A stretch of DNA of 64,000 nt, from assembly GCA_020055645.1 (NCBI GenBank), contig CM034546.1:131585875-131649874 (forward strand). The letters run 5' to 3'. Below the pieces are notes generated by a model. It did no database searches. It was not told where the DNA came from and saw only the letters and a list, made by a program, of their open reading frames with translations. Positions 11,656 through 21,042 of this stretch are shown piece after piece; positions within the stretch are counted from its first letter, which is position 1, and every line of letters starts with the position of its first letter. The stretch comes from Tomocerus qinae. Its lineage: Eukaryota; Arthropoda; Collembola; Entomobryomorpha; Tomoceridae. A program made the translations under genes and the position numbers.

Positions 11656-11855
11656 GTTACAAGCAGGGTTGCGTTTTGTCCGGATGAAATTGATTTTGTC
11701 CAGTGGACAAAACCATTTCGTCCACTAAACACAACCATTTTGTCCGGATAAAATTAATTTCATCCGGATGAAATCAATTTCTTCCAGTGGATAAAAACCA
11801 TTTTATCCAATTCGTCCACACCTTCCTATCCGGATACCGCAACCCTGGTTACAAG
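11656..11855. mobile_element. hAT-type MITE, 184 bp
   Basis: Terminal inverted repeats CAGGGTTGCG (11,664-) and CGCAACCCTG (-11,847) are bounded by an exact 8-bp direct repeat GTTACAAG (11,656-11,663 and 11,848-11,855). CAGGG termini plus an 8-bp duplication are the hallmark of hAT transposons. The interior is built from repeated TTTTGTCC / CCGGATGAAAT / AGTGGAC motifs in both orientations. There is no coding capacity. Confidence 0.92.
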
Positions 11856-13023
11856 TTCTTTAGGACATCGTTGTTTACCTCATCAGATGATCATCGATTC
11901 AACTTAAATTACACCTCATCGATTGTCTATGTACTACATTACTACCACTATTACTAAACCTGGATTTTGGATAATGTGTGTTCTGATGTTTAGTTAAAGT
12001 CTCACAAATTATCCCACGCTAATTAAAGGCTGAAGTTAAAGAGAGGAAAGATGTAAACCAAGTGCTTTTAAAATCTTGCAGCAGAAAAATTTGATTTTTA
12101 AACCGTTATTATCACATTTAAGCATGTATAATATTACACTCTAATAACACTAAAATATAAGGCCGTAGGATAATGTTTTGTGACTTGTCACATTGAAATT
12201 ATGTGTATATATTTGACTATCGATTACCAAATGGGTATGACTCGGATATGATTGAGGGACATGAGGGAGTAAGACAAATAAACTGGCCTGTCTTCGGTGC
12301 TGACTGTTGTTAAAACAAATTCATCCTGTATGATTTGAACTTTTTGGCACTTAAATAAACATTGAATTGAATTGCAGTGTCTATCGGGCACAGATATTCC
12401 AATTGTGAGCCCTATATTTACTAGAAGACTTATAATGTTATAATCCTACTCTGCTTTCGTTAATTATTACATGCAATATGAGCATAAAAGATGATATTCT
12501 TCCAGTAAAGTTGCAGATTTTATGCTCTGGTGTGTGTTAAAGTTTCATTTCCCATTTGATTTTTCTATTTTCCATTTTCCCACCCACTTGGCCTTTTTGT
12601 TTTCCACATTTTCCAATGGGAAATGTCCCACTTCTTTCATTTCCCACTTGAAACTATGATTTGGTTTAATTGCGAAAGATGCTTTAAATGCAACAAAGAA
12701 TACGCTGTTGTGGGACGTGGCCTTAAAAATTTATTTCTTCAAGCAGGTATACCGTGTCTGCTAGGCTGTTCAAATTTTCAGGGTATAATCTACAGGTAAA
12801 TACGGAGGCCAAGTTTGTAAATGGGTCAAATCGGTGACAATCCCTGAGTGGGGAAACAGCTCAAAACTTAAAAATAACTAAAAATCGAACATAATTGCAT
12901 TTCATTGTGGCTAATTTATTTTAGGTATAGAGAACAATAGGCGAATGGCTAACTCTAATAAATAAAATTAGTATTGCTTGTCTTCTTATATAAGTAGATG
13001 CGACATATACATCGACCTTTTAC
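11856..13023. other. intergenic; possible LINE tail at about 12,270-12,375
   Basis: No gene recognised. About 12,270-12,375 ends in TTTTTGGCACTTAAATAAAC followed by (ATTGA)n, which looks like the 3' tail of a non-LTR element. About 12,540-12,660 is rich in TTTCCCATTT-like words in both orientations, but no target duplication was found. Confidence 0.3.
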
Positions 13024-13326
13024 ATTGTTTATAGGGCGTGAAAAAGGCAAAAAAATACCTTTTTGTCTTTTTGGTTGCCATTTGCCTAGCAAAATTAGCA
13101 AAAAGGTAACATTTGTGCCTTTTTGGTTATTTTAAATTATATGAAATAAATTGCAATTTCTATGTTTTTGGTATAAAATTTATTGAAAATGGCAATATTA
13201 TTTTGTCATGTGAGTAGGTTTGCAACAACCTCAAATTTAATTATATTTCAGCTTCACATGTAGTGAATGTCATAGAAAAAAGGCAGAAAGGCAAAAAGGT
13301 AACCTTTTTCCTTCCTTGATTGTTTA
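13024..13326. mobile_element. hAT-type MITE, 287 bp, with AAAAAGG arrays
   Basis: The element at 13,032-13,318 is flanked by an exact 8-bp direct repeat ATTGTTTA (13,024-13,031 and 13,319-13,326). The left end TAGGGCGTGAAAAAGGCA pairs imperfectly with the right end, whose reverse complement is CAAGGAAGGAAAAAGG. Subterminal regions repeat AAAAAGGCA / CCTTTTTG words. No coding capacity. The termini are more diverged than in the other hAT-like copies here, suggesting greater age. Confidence 0.75.
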
Positions 13327-13976
13327 AAAACTCTGGTAAGGCACAATTTAACCCAAATCGTCACGCGTTTGGAGATGTTTGTGAATCAAAAGTACTTGGT
13401 TTATTGGAACAACGTAATTGACATAGATCAGCAAGTCAGTCCATATACAACAGAATATATAATGGCGTAGGCTGTATGATCAAATGATAATGAATGATCG
13501 ACTATTAAGGAATGTTTTTAAATATTTTAATTAAAATCCATGAAAGTGGAGTAGGTAACTACTTGTCTCAAAATTACAATCAATGTAGCGTATGAAGTCA
13601 CTAACGACTAGGTGATAAATGATAACGACCAGGTGTACATACTTAATTAATTTTTTAGACTTGCTTGCACTAGACTGAACTATGCAGGAATATTATTTGT
13701 AAGTACCAAAGTTGACATTTTTTATCAGAAAACGGTATCCATGATTGAGCTTTCTAATTAATAATGACTCACACACTCGAAAATTGTCCATTAGTAGTGC
13801 CTAAAGGTGCTTACAATATTAATTAAATATAGGTAGGTATCCCATTTACGTCAACTGGTACTTAAGATTTTGTGAGAATTCAATGGAAAAATTCACAGAA
13901 TTATGTCTGAAAGCAAATCATATTGATTGCATTAGTTAATTTGACAATCTGGTTTAAAACGTGATTAAGTGAACTA
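13327..13976. other. non-coding spacer between two MITEs
   Basis: AT-rich. No reading frame or repeat recognised. Confidence 0.4.
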
Positions 13977-14400
13977 CAATTTATCAGTGTTGTGCAGTGG
14001 TTAAAACCACTAGTGGTCATAATGGTCATAATGGTCAAAATGGCCCGGTCAAAAAAAATTAAAAAGTGGTCAAAATGGTCAAAATGGACAAAATGCCTGT
14101 TTGGGGTTAATTGAGACCCCAAGGTAGCTTTTACTGCAACAGTAAACAACAAATACAACTTTCTAAGATTGCAGTTAAAAATGATTAGAGAGTGTCATTC
14201 TGTAGTCTGATGTTAGAATAGTGTTTCATTGGTTTTAGGCCATATTTCATTCTCTAAATATTTTAAATTTCATTTGCTAGCCTAAGTAACTGTATACTGA
14301 TATTTTGTCCATTTTAGCCATTTTGACCATTTTGACCATTTTGACCAGTGGCCCGGTCAAAATGCAAAAAAGTGGTCAACAGTACAACACTGCAATTTAT
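13977..14400. mobile_element. hAT-type MITE, 408 bp, with GGTCAAAAT arrays
   Basis: The element at 13,985-14,392 has ends CAGTGTTGTGCAGTGGTT and, on the right, a complement beginning CAGTGTTGTACTGTTGACC. An exact 8-bp direct repeat CAATTTAT borders both sides (13,977-13,984 and 14,393-14,400). Both subterminal regions carry tandem GGTCAAAAT / ATTTTGACC words and a GGCCCGGTCAAAA block. Non-autonomous. Confidence 0.9.
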
Positions 14401-14507
14401 CAGAGATTTATCAGATGAATAAACCCACACTGATTAACTGTATTGGCACCTACTGAGAAGTACATAGAATGCAGGTGAGTATAACCGGCCTTATGTAAAT
14501 TGTACTT

Positions 14508-14692
14508 AGCAAACTGGTCTTTTGGGCATAAGTAATGGTCCTCCCGCAAAACAAATTGGTCCTCCCACAAAACTAAAATGGAACTCCCACAAAAGTAAAC
14601 TGGTCCTCCCGCAAATCAAACTGGTCTTCCCGCAAAAGTTAACTGGTTCTCCGGGAAAACAAACTGGTCCTTCCGTAAAAGTGGTATACTTG
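14508..14692. repeat. minisatellite, about 20-bp unit (ACTGGTCCTCCCGCAAAA)
   Basis: About eight degenerate head-to-tail copies of a unit close to AACTGGTCCTCCCGCAAAAC. The same unit occurs in opposite orientation at about 20,583-20,690. A reading frame across it is an artefact of the repetition. Confidence 0.85.
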
Positions 14693-15085
14693 TCTTACTA
14701 TAGGCGATGACTTCTATAGATATCATGTATAATATGGTATGCTTCATATACTCGCTTCCTTAGTAAAGTATGCAGTGCTAGGGTTGGTGTGGTATTCGCT
14801 CCGGACTACGTAATAAAATTATAGATTACTAATGAGCCCAGCTAAGGGGCGAACCTCAAGAGAAATTAAGCAGGACACCCATCACAGTAATAAAAACAAT
14901 TCCGGTTCAAATGGAAAAGTTCCTAAACCAAAATAATAACTGTATTTCGTAGTGCCCAATACAGGGAATAATAAAAGACTAGTAAAGTTACCCGTCCTAC
15001 GGACGGGGTAGTAACAGAACGGTTGCATTTATTAAAATTTTTCTAAATTTTCAAGTGTAAAATTTGTAAAAGTTATGCTGATCAA
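14693..15085. other. non-coding spacer between minisatellites
   Basis: No gene seen. Contains a short palindromic word TTACCCGTCC/GGACGGGTAG near 14,988-15,012, similar to CCCGTCCGTTGGACGGGC near 7,788-7,805; its meaning is unknown. Confidence 0.35.
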
Positions 15086-15087
15086 TG

Positions 15088-15335
15088 TGGAGTGATGTGT
15101 GGAGTAGAATATGGAGTAAGTATGGAGAAGTATATGTAGTAAGTGTGGAGTAAAATATGGAGTAAATATGGAGAAGTATATGTAGTAAGTGTGGAGTAGA
15201 ATATGGAGTAAGTATGGAGTACAATATGAAGTAAGTATGGAGAAGTATATGTAGTAAGTGTGGAGTAGAATATGGAGTAAGTATTGGAATAGAATATGGA
15301 GTAAGTATGGAGTAGAATATGTAGTAAGTGGAGTC
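15088..15335. repeat. minisatellite, about 20-bp unit (GGAGTAGAATATGGAGTAAG)
   Basis: Tandem degenerate copies of a unit close to TATGGAGTAAGTGTGGAGTA, with GGAGAAGTATATGTAGTAAG variants. The same family reappears at 16,853-17,060. Minus-strand frames reading HILLHTYSIFYSTLTPYS are translations of this repeat. Confidence 0.88.
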
Positions 15336-15475
15336 TGGTTGTAGCTTTGTGAGAGAGAGGTATGTGTGCTGTTGTGTTCCGTCAAGAAACTGAATTTCTG
15401 GTGTGCAAAGTGATTCTAGGATTGTAAAATTAGTATCAATTTGGGCAGTTTGTGGAGCTGGACCCGAATAAATCA

Positions 15476-15760
15476 TCAGCTATTAACGGGAGGAAGCTGT
15501 TTTTGTGAAAATTCGGGTTTTTTGAAATTGCCATGCCGTCGGTTTGGAATTTTTCTTAGTTCAGTGCGATAGAGATAGTACGGCCTTGCGTTGGAAGTCA
15601 AGATAACCAAATTAAGATATTCAGATGCGTTCCCTCGATCTAGCACTGCATGAACTCCAGCACACGTACCTTCTAACTTAACGCCATAAAATAGCAGAGA
15701 AGTGTAAGCACAACCAGGCTCCCCCATCCAATTGTACTTGGATTGGGTAGGAAATAGCAC
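15476..15760 (-). other. unassigned open frame, possibly a decayed exon
   Basis: A minus-strand frame of about 90 codons with non-repetitive composition (from an internal ATG near 15,729: MGEPGCAYTSLLFYG, ending QKQLPPVNS). A second minus-strand frame continues nearby at about 15,330-15,476 before entering the minisatellite. I recognise no family, and no initiator or splice sites can be assigned. It could be a decayed exon or a transposon remnant. Kept only because the composition differs from the surrounding simple repeats. Confidence 0.2.
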
Positions 15761-15869
15761 GAAAGGTATTCATGTTAAGAAAATTTTGTTATCTCTCTAA
15801 AGACTGCATGTATACCTATGTCTACTGTGAGTAAAGTAAGTAACTATACTATAGCTATAATACGAGTTA

Positions 15870-16290
15870 TCTGGAGTAACAGTAATGCGAGAATCGAAAT
15901 TTCTGCAAAATAAAATTGTAATTGCAAACTGTAACAGGCAGAATTAGTAGGTTAAGCAATACTTTACATCCTGATAAGTAGTCAATTAGCTGTGTAAGTA
16001 AAAATATAACAAATTAGCCACAATTTGAATTATTATGGGCATTTCTATGTTGTTAAATAGATAACTGTTGTAAACACTAGCTATTTTTATGCGAGTTTAG
16101 TCGTGTATGGTTAGTAGTAACAATTTTTATATAAAAGTGTCGGTCAAAAATTCTGCAAACTCCCAAATGTAATAGTAAATAGTATCAGGCAGAATTTCTA
16201 GACTGGAGTAACAGTGATGTGTAAATCGAAAACTCTGCAACCCCAAAAATTGTAATAGTAAACTGTAATAGGCAGAATGAGTAGGAGAAA
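15870..16290. repeat. three degenerate direct repeats of about 80 bp
   Basis: Blocks at about 15,870-15,955, 16,138-16,205 and 16,203-16,285 share the order: GTAACAGTRATG, then ATCGAAA..TCTGCAA, then TTGTAATAGTAAACTGTAA, then AGGCAGAAT.AGTAGG. The middle copy is shortened. They look like old direct duplications of an unknown unit. Confidence 0.55.
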
Positions 16291-16499
16291 CAATACTTTA
16301 CTTTACGAAAATCATCTGAAAGCTTGGCAAGTATAAAGTAGTAACTGTACCAAGGAATCTGTTTTACCGTATAGAAATGTATGCCTATTTATGAGATGAT
16401 ACAAATGTAAACCATATTATTAAGCGTGCTGTTAACTATGTTATAACATGAAATTGTAAATCGAAATGTTTGTCTAATTTTGTCAAAATTACTCTGGAT

Positions 16500-16850
16500 A
16501 ATTTACATATATGCTGTGTACATCAATGGTTTATGGGTAACTTGGTACAATCTGTGGGGGCGGAATGTAATTTCATTTCCATCGTGTTGGTAATGTCCTG
16601 ACGAGTCGTGTGGCATAGGGAGGGGACAATAGTCTCTGTCCACGCGTGAAGTAAAAAGTGATATTTGTGTTTATCATGGGTAGGCATATAATATTTCTTC
16701 TGAAGTTGTCAGTTGTTCGACTTATAGATGTTTGTCACCTATTAATATCTATGATGTAAATATATGTAATGTTATAAATGTCATGTGCTATGGGCCATTG
16801 CTCGTCAAGTGCATTCAATAAAAATCTTATCAATCAATCAATCAATCAAT
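16500..16850 (+). mobile_element. 3' UTR/tail of a non-LTR retrotransposon
   Basis: A non-coding block ends GCTATGGGCCATTGCTCGTC, then AATAAAAATC, then a (AATC)n tail at 16,828-16,849. Layout matches the LINE tail at 8,238-8,288: an ATGGGC word, an AATAAA and a tetranucleotide tail. The next minisatellite begins immediately after the tail. No coding part remains. Confidence 0.6.
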
Positions 16851-17062
16851 GTAGTAAGTGTGGAGTAGAATATGAAGTAAGTATGGAGAAGAACATGGAG
16901 TAAGAGTGGAGTAGAATATGGAGTAAGTGTGGAATAGTATGGAGTAAGCGTGGAGTAGAATATGGAGTAAGTGTGGAATAGAATATGGAGTAAGTGTTGA
17001 ATAGAATATGGAGTAAGTGTGGAATAGAATATGGAGTAAGTGTGGAGTAGAATATGGAGTAT
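16851..17062. repeat. minisatellite, second array of the GGAGTAAG family
   Basis: Tandem copies of TATGGAGTAAGTGTGGAATA, the same family as 15,088-15,335, separated from it by about 1.5 kb that includes the LINE tail. The tail sits directly against the array, so the LINE may have inserted into one originally continuous array. Confidence 0.88.
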
Positions 17063-17099
17063 AACATATATTGGTGTAAGGAGTATTATTCTCAAAGGA

Positions 17100-17892
17100 A
17101 CACGACGTTACCCGTCACCCACCACGAAGTTACCCCCATGAAATTGCCTGTCAAAATTTAACCTGCCTTTTACTTGCCCATCAAACATCTACTTGCCGTC
17201 CACTTGCCCATCAAACATCTACTTGCCGTCCACTTGCCCATCAAACATCTACTTGCCGTCCACTTGACCATCAAAAATCCACATGTCTTCCACTTGCCCA
17301 TCAAACATCTACCTGCCGTCAACTTGACCATCAAACATCTACCTGCCGTCCACTCGACCATCAAACATCCACCGGTCGTCTACTTGCACATCAAACATCT
17401 ACCTGACATCCACTTGCCCAACAAACATCCACCTGCCGTGTTGTTACCCGTAAAAATTCTCCGTGCTTTAAAATTAAACGGAAAATTTTACCTTCCGTGT
17501 TACCCGCCAAAGTTTTATATGCTGTAAAATTACTTTGTCAAAGTCCTATATGTTTTAAAATTACCCGTTAAAATTCTATCTGCCGTGCAATTACCCTTCA
17601 AAATTCATCCTGCCATCCACTTACATAGCAAACATTGACTTGCCTTTTTCTTCCCCATCAAAAATTTACCTGCCGTGATGTTACCCGTCAAAACTCTACG
17701 TACTTAAAAATTACCCCGGTCAAAATTCTACGTGCTTTTAAATTACCGTTTCAAAAATCTAAATGCTGTAAAATTACCCTGTCAAAGTGCTAGCGCCTTA
17801 ACATTACCCGTTAAAGTTCTACCTGCCGTAAAATTACCCGTCAAAATTCCACCTTCCCTGAAATTACCCGTCAAAATTAAGCCTGCCGTCGA
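17100..17892. repeat. minisatellite, about 30-bp unit (TTACCCGTCAAAATTCTACC)
   Basis: About 25 degenerate tandem copies. The first part (17,165-17,430) has units close to CTTGCCCATCAAACATCTAC plus TTGCCGTCCA. The second part (17,430-17,885) shifts to TTACCCGTCAAAATTCTACC plus TGCCGTAAAA. Because the unit is a multiple of three, it leaves open frames on both strands with a 10-residue period (such as LPIKHLLAVH); these are not taken as genes. Confidence 0.92.
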
Positions 17893-18134
17893 TGAGAGTT
17901 GGTACACGTGTAGTGTGGTCTCGGCTTTCGTATAGTTGGAATTGGTCTCCCAGCTACATGAAATAAATAATTTTATATTATACCCCATTGGTAGATATAG
18001 TTTGATACTTGAGTTTGTTAAGATAAATATGTTCAATGAAATGAAATTAGTTATATGCAATGGAGTAAGGTATAGTTTAAAAAAATTACAGCCGATTTCC
18101 GCTACGCGCCGTTATGTCTAATAGAAATTATGCG

Positions 18135-18772
18135 ATCGGGTGTCGGGTCTTGTGCTAGTGGGTGTTAGTGGGTATCGGGTCTTGTGTTAGTGGGTGCCGG
18201 GTCTTGTGTTAGTGGGTGCCGGGTCTTGTGTTAGTGGGTGTCGGGTCTTGTGTTAGTGGGTGTCGGGTCTTGCGCTAGTGGGTGTCGGGTCTTGTGCTAG
18301 TGGGTGTCGGGTTTTGTGTTAGTGGGTGTCGGCTCTTGTGCTAGTGGGTGGCGGGTCTTGCGTTAGTGGGTGTCGGGTCTTGCGTTAGTGGGTGTCGTCG
18401 GGTCTTGCGTTAGTGGGTGTCGTCGGGTCTTGCGTTAGTGGGACTCGGGTATTCTGTCGTCAGGGCCATGTAGTCGGCTGTTTCAATGGTGTATGTCAGA
18501 CCCTATGTTGTCGGCGGTCAGGTTTGTGGGTGTCGGGTCCTATGAGGTCGGCTGTCGTGTTTGTGGGTGTCGGACCACATGTGGTCGGCTGTCGTGTTTG
18601 TGGGTGTCGGACCACATGTGGTCGGCTGTTGCGTTGATAGGTGTTGGGTCTAGTGTCATAGGTGTGGTGTTCAGTGTAGTCGGCTGTCGCGTTGATGGGT
18701 GTTGGGTCTTGAGCCATTGGGTGTGATGTTCCGTGTAGTCGGCTGTCGTGTTTGTGGGAGTCGGGTCGACCT
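18135..18772. repeat. G-rich minisatellite, 22-bp unit grading into about 36-bp units
   Basis: From about 18,138 to 18,440 the unit is GGGTCTTGTGTTAGTGGGTG+TC, repeated about 13 times with few changes. From about 18,490 it changes to longer units built on GTCGGCTGTCGTGTTTGTGG plus GTGTCGGACCACATGTG. The strong strand asymmetry (G/T on plus) and evenly spaced GGG runs are notable. Frames across it are artefacts. Confidence 0.92.
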
Positions 18773-20299
18773 TGGATCTGCCACAACAGCTGTTAGTTTG
18801 CGTTTGAATTGACGGAAGAGGAGTGAGTGGTGGCTAATAGCAAAGTGAGGCTTATGGTAAAGAGAGGACTATATTAAAGGGCGGCTAATGGTCGCAGCAT
18901 CAGCAGATACAGTCACCGACTCACTCTGCTATATCGTATGTATTGTTTGTGTGTATTCCTTTATAATGCACAGGATAGTGCCGTGTGCAGATGTGACAAA
19001 ACTGCATTTTAAGGAGTAGAATTATTTTTATTAAACACCTTAGAATGTTCCCCTTTAAAATCAGAAAAATATGATTCCGGGATTTTGGAAAACGAATTGT
19101 CTTCTTTAGCTATTTATTTCCATTCAATCACCAATAATCATCTTATGTGAATTCGTACTATTGTTCTGATGTTATAATAATATGAAACAACTCAATTCGT
19201 TGGTTTAGAGGGAGGGGCATGCGCATTTTACTTTTGTGCTTTCAAGGAACGTGCATATATTACGTTGATAGTTGATGGGAGGAGGCGATGTCCAAAGGAG
19301 TTACAGCTAGCACTTGCGCTATACTTGAGAGAGGGGGTTTTACATTACGTAATATATGCATGCAGGTTTCCTAGGCTCTCCTACCAAGACATAGACTTAG
19401 ATTATATAACTAGTACACTGTAGACCTAGATACGACATACGGTCACATGATTGAACTTTGTTTACATTTGGAATTTGGGTGAACTGAGGCAAATACAAAA
19501 AATGCCGCTTGCCTAGTACAATATGACAATCTCAATATTCTCAATGTTGTCAAAAAAATCAATTGAGCTTTTTAATTGTCCCGCTTTTTACCCAATTCAC
19601 TCTTAAGTCTGTCCTTCGCAGGTCATAAAAACGCAATACATTAAATGAATGGAGATGTCATATCTATCCAAATCTATGGACATAGATAGTCAGGTATTAG
19701 TGCAAAGTGCAATTATATTATAGAATGAAGGTAAAATTATTATTGCAATAAAGGAAGTTTATCATCTACAAAAATAGGGGGTTATTTGCTTCATTATGTT
19801 CAGTGTATTTTTTGAAAAATTTAGGACCTAGGGCGTTAATAACGTTTATATATCAAGGATGAAAATTTCAATTTTCAGGTACAATCATTTGTATCACTTG
19901 CGTTTTTTCCTTATAATGATATTCGTCAGTGATTACCATCATTTCTCATTGAATGTCAAATTTAAATCTAAGCATCTAAATTTTTGGAGGCTTTTAAAAA
20001 AACGGCAACTAGAAGAGGATAAATGGTATAAAACATTGTCATTGATTGTTACATTCAGCTGGAAAGGGAAGAAAGCTAAATATATTTATTTAGATGCTCA
20101 TCAAATTAAAAGCACTATTGGCAGATTGGCACCTACAACACAGTATACTTATCAGACGCTATTTCTACGCATTTCCGACTCTTCAAAAAAAATGAGCCAA
20201 AAGAAAAGAAATTGTCGCTGAGTGATAGGCCATGTTTTAAAGTTTTAAATCCGTGGTTTTGTATAATTGACTTACAATTTGCGTTTTGTTTGGTTGTAC
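18773..20299. other. non-coding; small inverted repeat at about 19,245-19,372
   Basis: No gene recognised. GTGCATATATTACGT at about 19,251 is mirrored by ACGTAATATATGCATGCAGG at about 19,346, giving a hairpin of roughly 120 bp that may be a tiny fold-back element; no target duplication was established. An open stretch at 19.86-20.22 kb has no recognisable content. Confidence 0.35.
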
Positions 20300-20571
20300 T
20301 ACTGTAGATGGAATTTAAATTAGACCCGTGCAAGACAGAATTTCCATAAGCGAATATTGAAAGGTTTTTAGAAATCTGCAAAATTTTATTGATGATATGC
20401 CTTGACAACTGCATAATGTCACTATTGAAATTATATTTGCTGAATGCAAAATCTAATTCAAAGTTTATCCTTTGTTTAGATACAAATTAAAAACAAATAA
20501 ACAACAAAATTCGCGTTTCAGATAACTTACAAAGAATTTGCACGGGTCTAATTTTAATTCCATTTACAGTA
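20300..20571. mobile_element. MITE with TA target duplication, copy 1 (268 bp)
   Basis: Spans 20,302-20,569 between TA dinucleotides. The inverted ends run CTGTAGATGGAATTTAAA then TTAGACCCGTGCAA on the left, mirrored by TTGCACGGGTCTAA then TTTTAATTCCATTTACAG on the right (about 35 bp). A second copy at 27,923-28,191 has nearly the same interior in the opposite orientation. TA duplication suggests a Tc1/mariner-type parent, but these ends do not match the mariner at 1,956-3,470. Confidence 0.85.
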
Positions 20572-20582
20572 GTTTGTTTTGC

Positions 20583-20692
20583 GGCAATACTAGTTTACTT
20601 TTTCCTGAAGACCATTTGGTTTTGCGGGAAGACCAGTTTATTTTATGCTCGAAGACCAGTTTACAAAGACCAGTTTTCGTGACACCAGTATG
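20583..20692. repeat. minisatellite, reverse-orientation copy of the 14.5-kb family
   Basis: Four to five degenerate units such as GAAGACCAGTTTATTTTATG and TTGCGGGAAGACCAGTTTA, the reverse complement of the unit at 14,508-14,692. It starts just beside the TA-MITE. Confidence 0.75.
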
Positions 20693-20828
20693 ATCGATAG
20701 AAGTAGACACTTATCCACGTGAATTAGTGAGAAAACATCCATTTCTCTAAACCTCACCCAGTATTTTCACGATAATGATAAGGTGTCCCCAATGCTAAAG
20801 GACATGAACCAAGTGCAAGATTGTTTTG

Positions 20829-20835
20829 TATAAAA
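20829..20835 (+). promoter_or_regulatory. TATA box of the subtilase gene
   Basis: TATAAAA in GTATAAAAGCACAG, 214 bp before the start codon at 21,043. A leader rich in CAA/AAC words follows (CCTCACAACAACAACCTCC). Position and spacing fit a TATA promoter with a transcription start near 20,860; this is inferred, not shown. Confidence 0.6.
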
Positions 20836-21042
20836 GCACAGATTTGTTTCATAGAAATCACAATTCAATCCCAACGATCCTCACAACAACAACCTCCAAC
20901 TCCACCAATCTACAATAGCAAAAATACTGAAGCATAAATACAATACTTTATTAAAGACCAGTCAGTTTTCTGTCAACAATCTCTAAAAAATTTCGCTAAT
21001 AGTCAAACAATAGTCAAACAATTCTTAAGTATCCAATCCAGA

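Noticed and set aside
12540..12660. Possible additional fold-back element rich in TTTCCCATT words
   Set aside because: No matched ends or target duplication could be found.
15032..17095. Minus-strand frames rich in TPYSTPHLLHILLHTYS
   Set aside because: Translations of the GGAGTAAG minisatellite in several frames at once.
17165..17430. Regular direct repeats that could suggest a CRISPR array
   Set aside because: Repeats are contiguous, degenerate and without unique spacers, and the genome is eukaryotic.
17174..17527. Open frames of up to 117 codons on both strands with a 10-residue period
   Set aside because: They follow directly from a 30-bp minisatellite whose unit is a multiple of three; no start context, signal or family.
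18392..18786. Three overlapping frames in the G-rich repeat
   Set aside because: All three arise from the G/T-rich tandem repeat and read as repeated GVGSY/CGCRTTC; no independent evidence of coding.
19859..20221. Open frame of 120 codons
   Set aside because: No recognisable motif, low-complexity composition, and it runs toward a MITE; no splice or promoter support.
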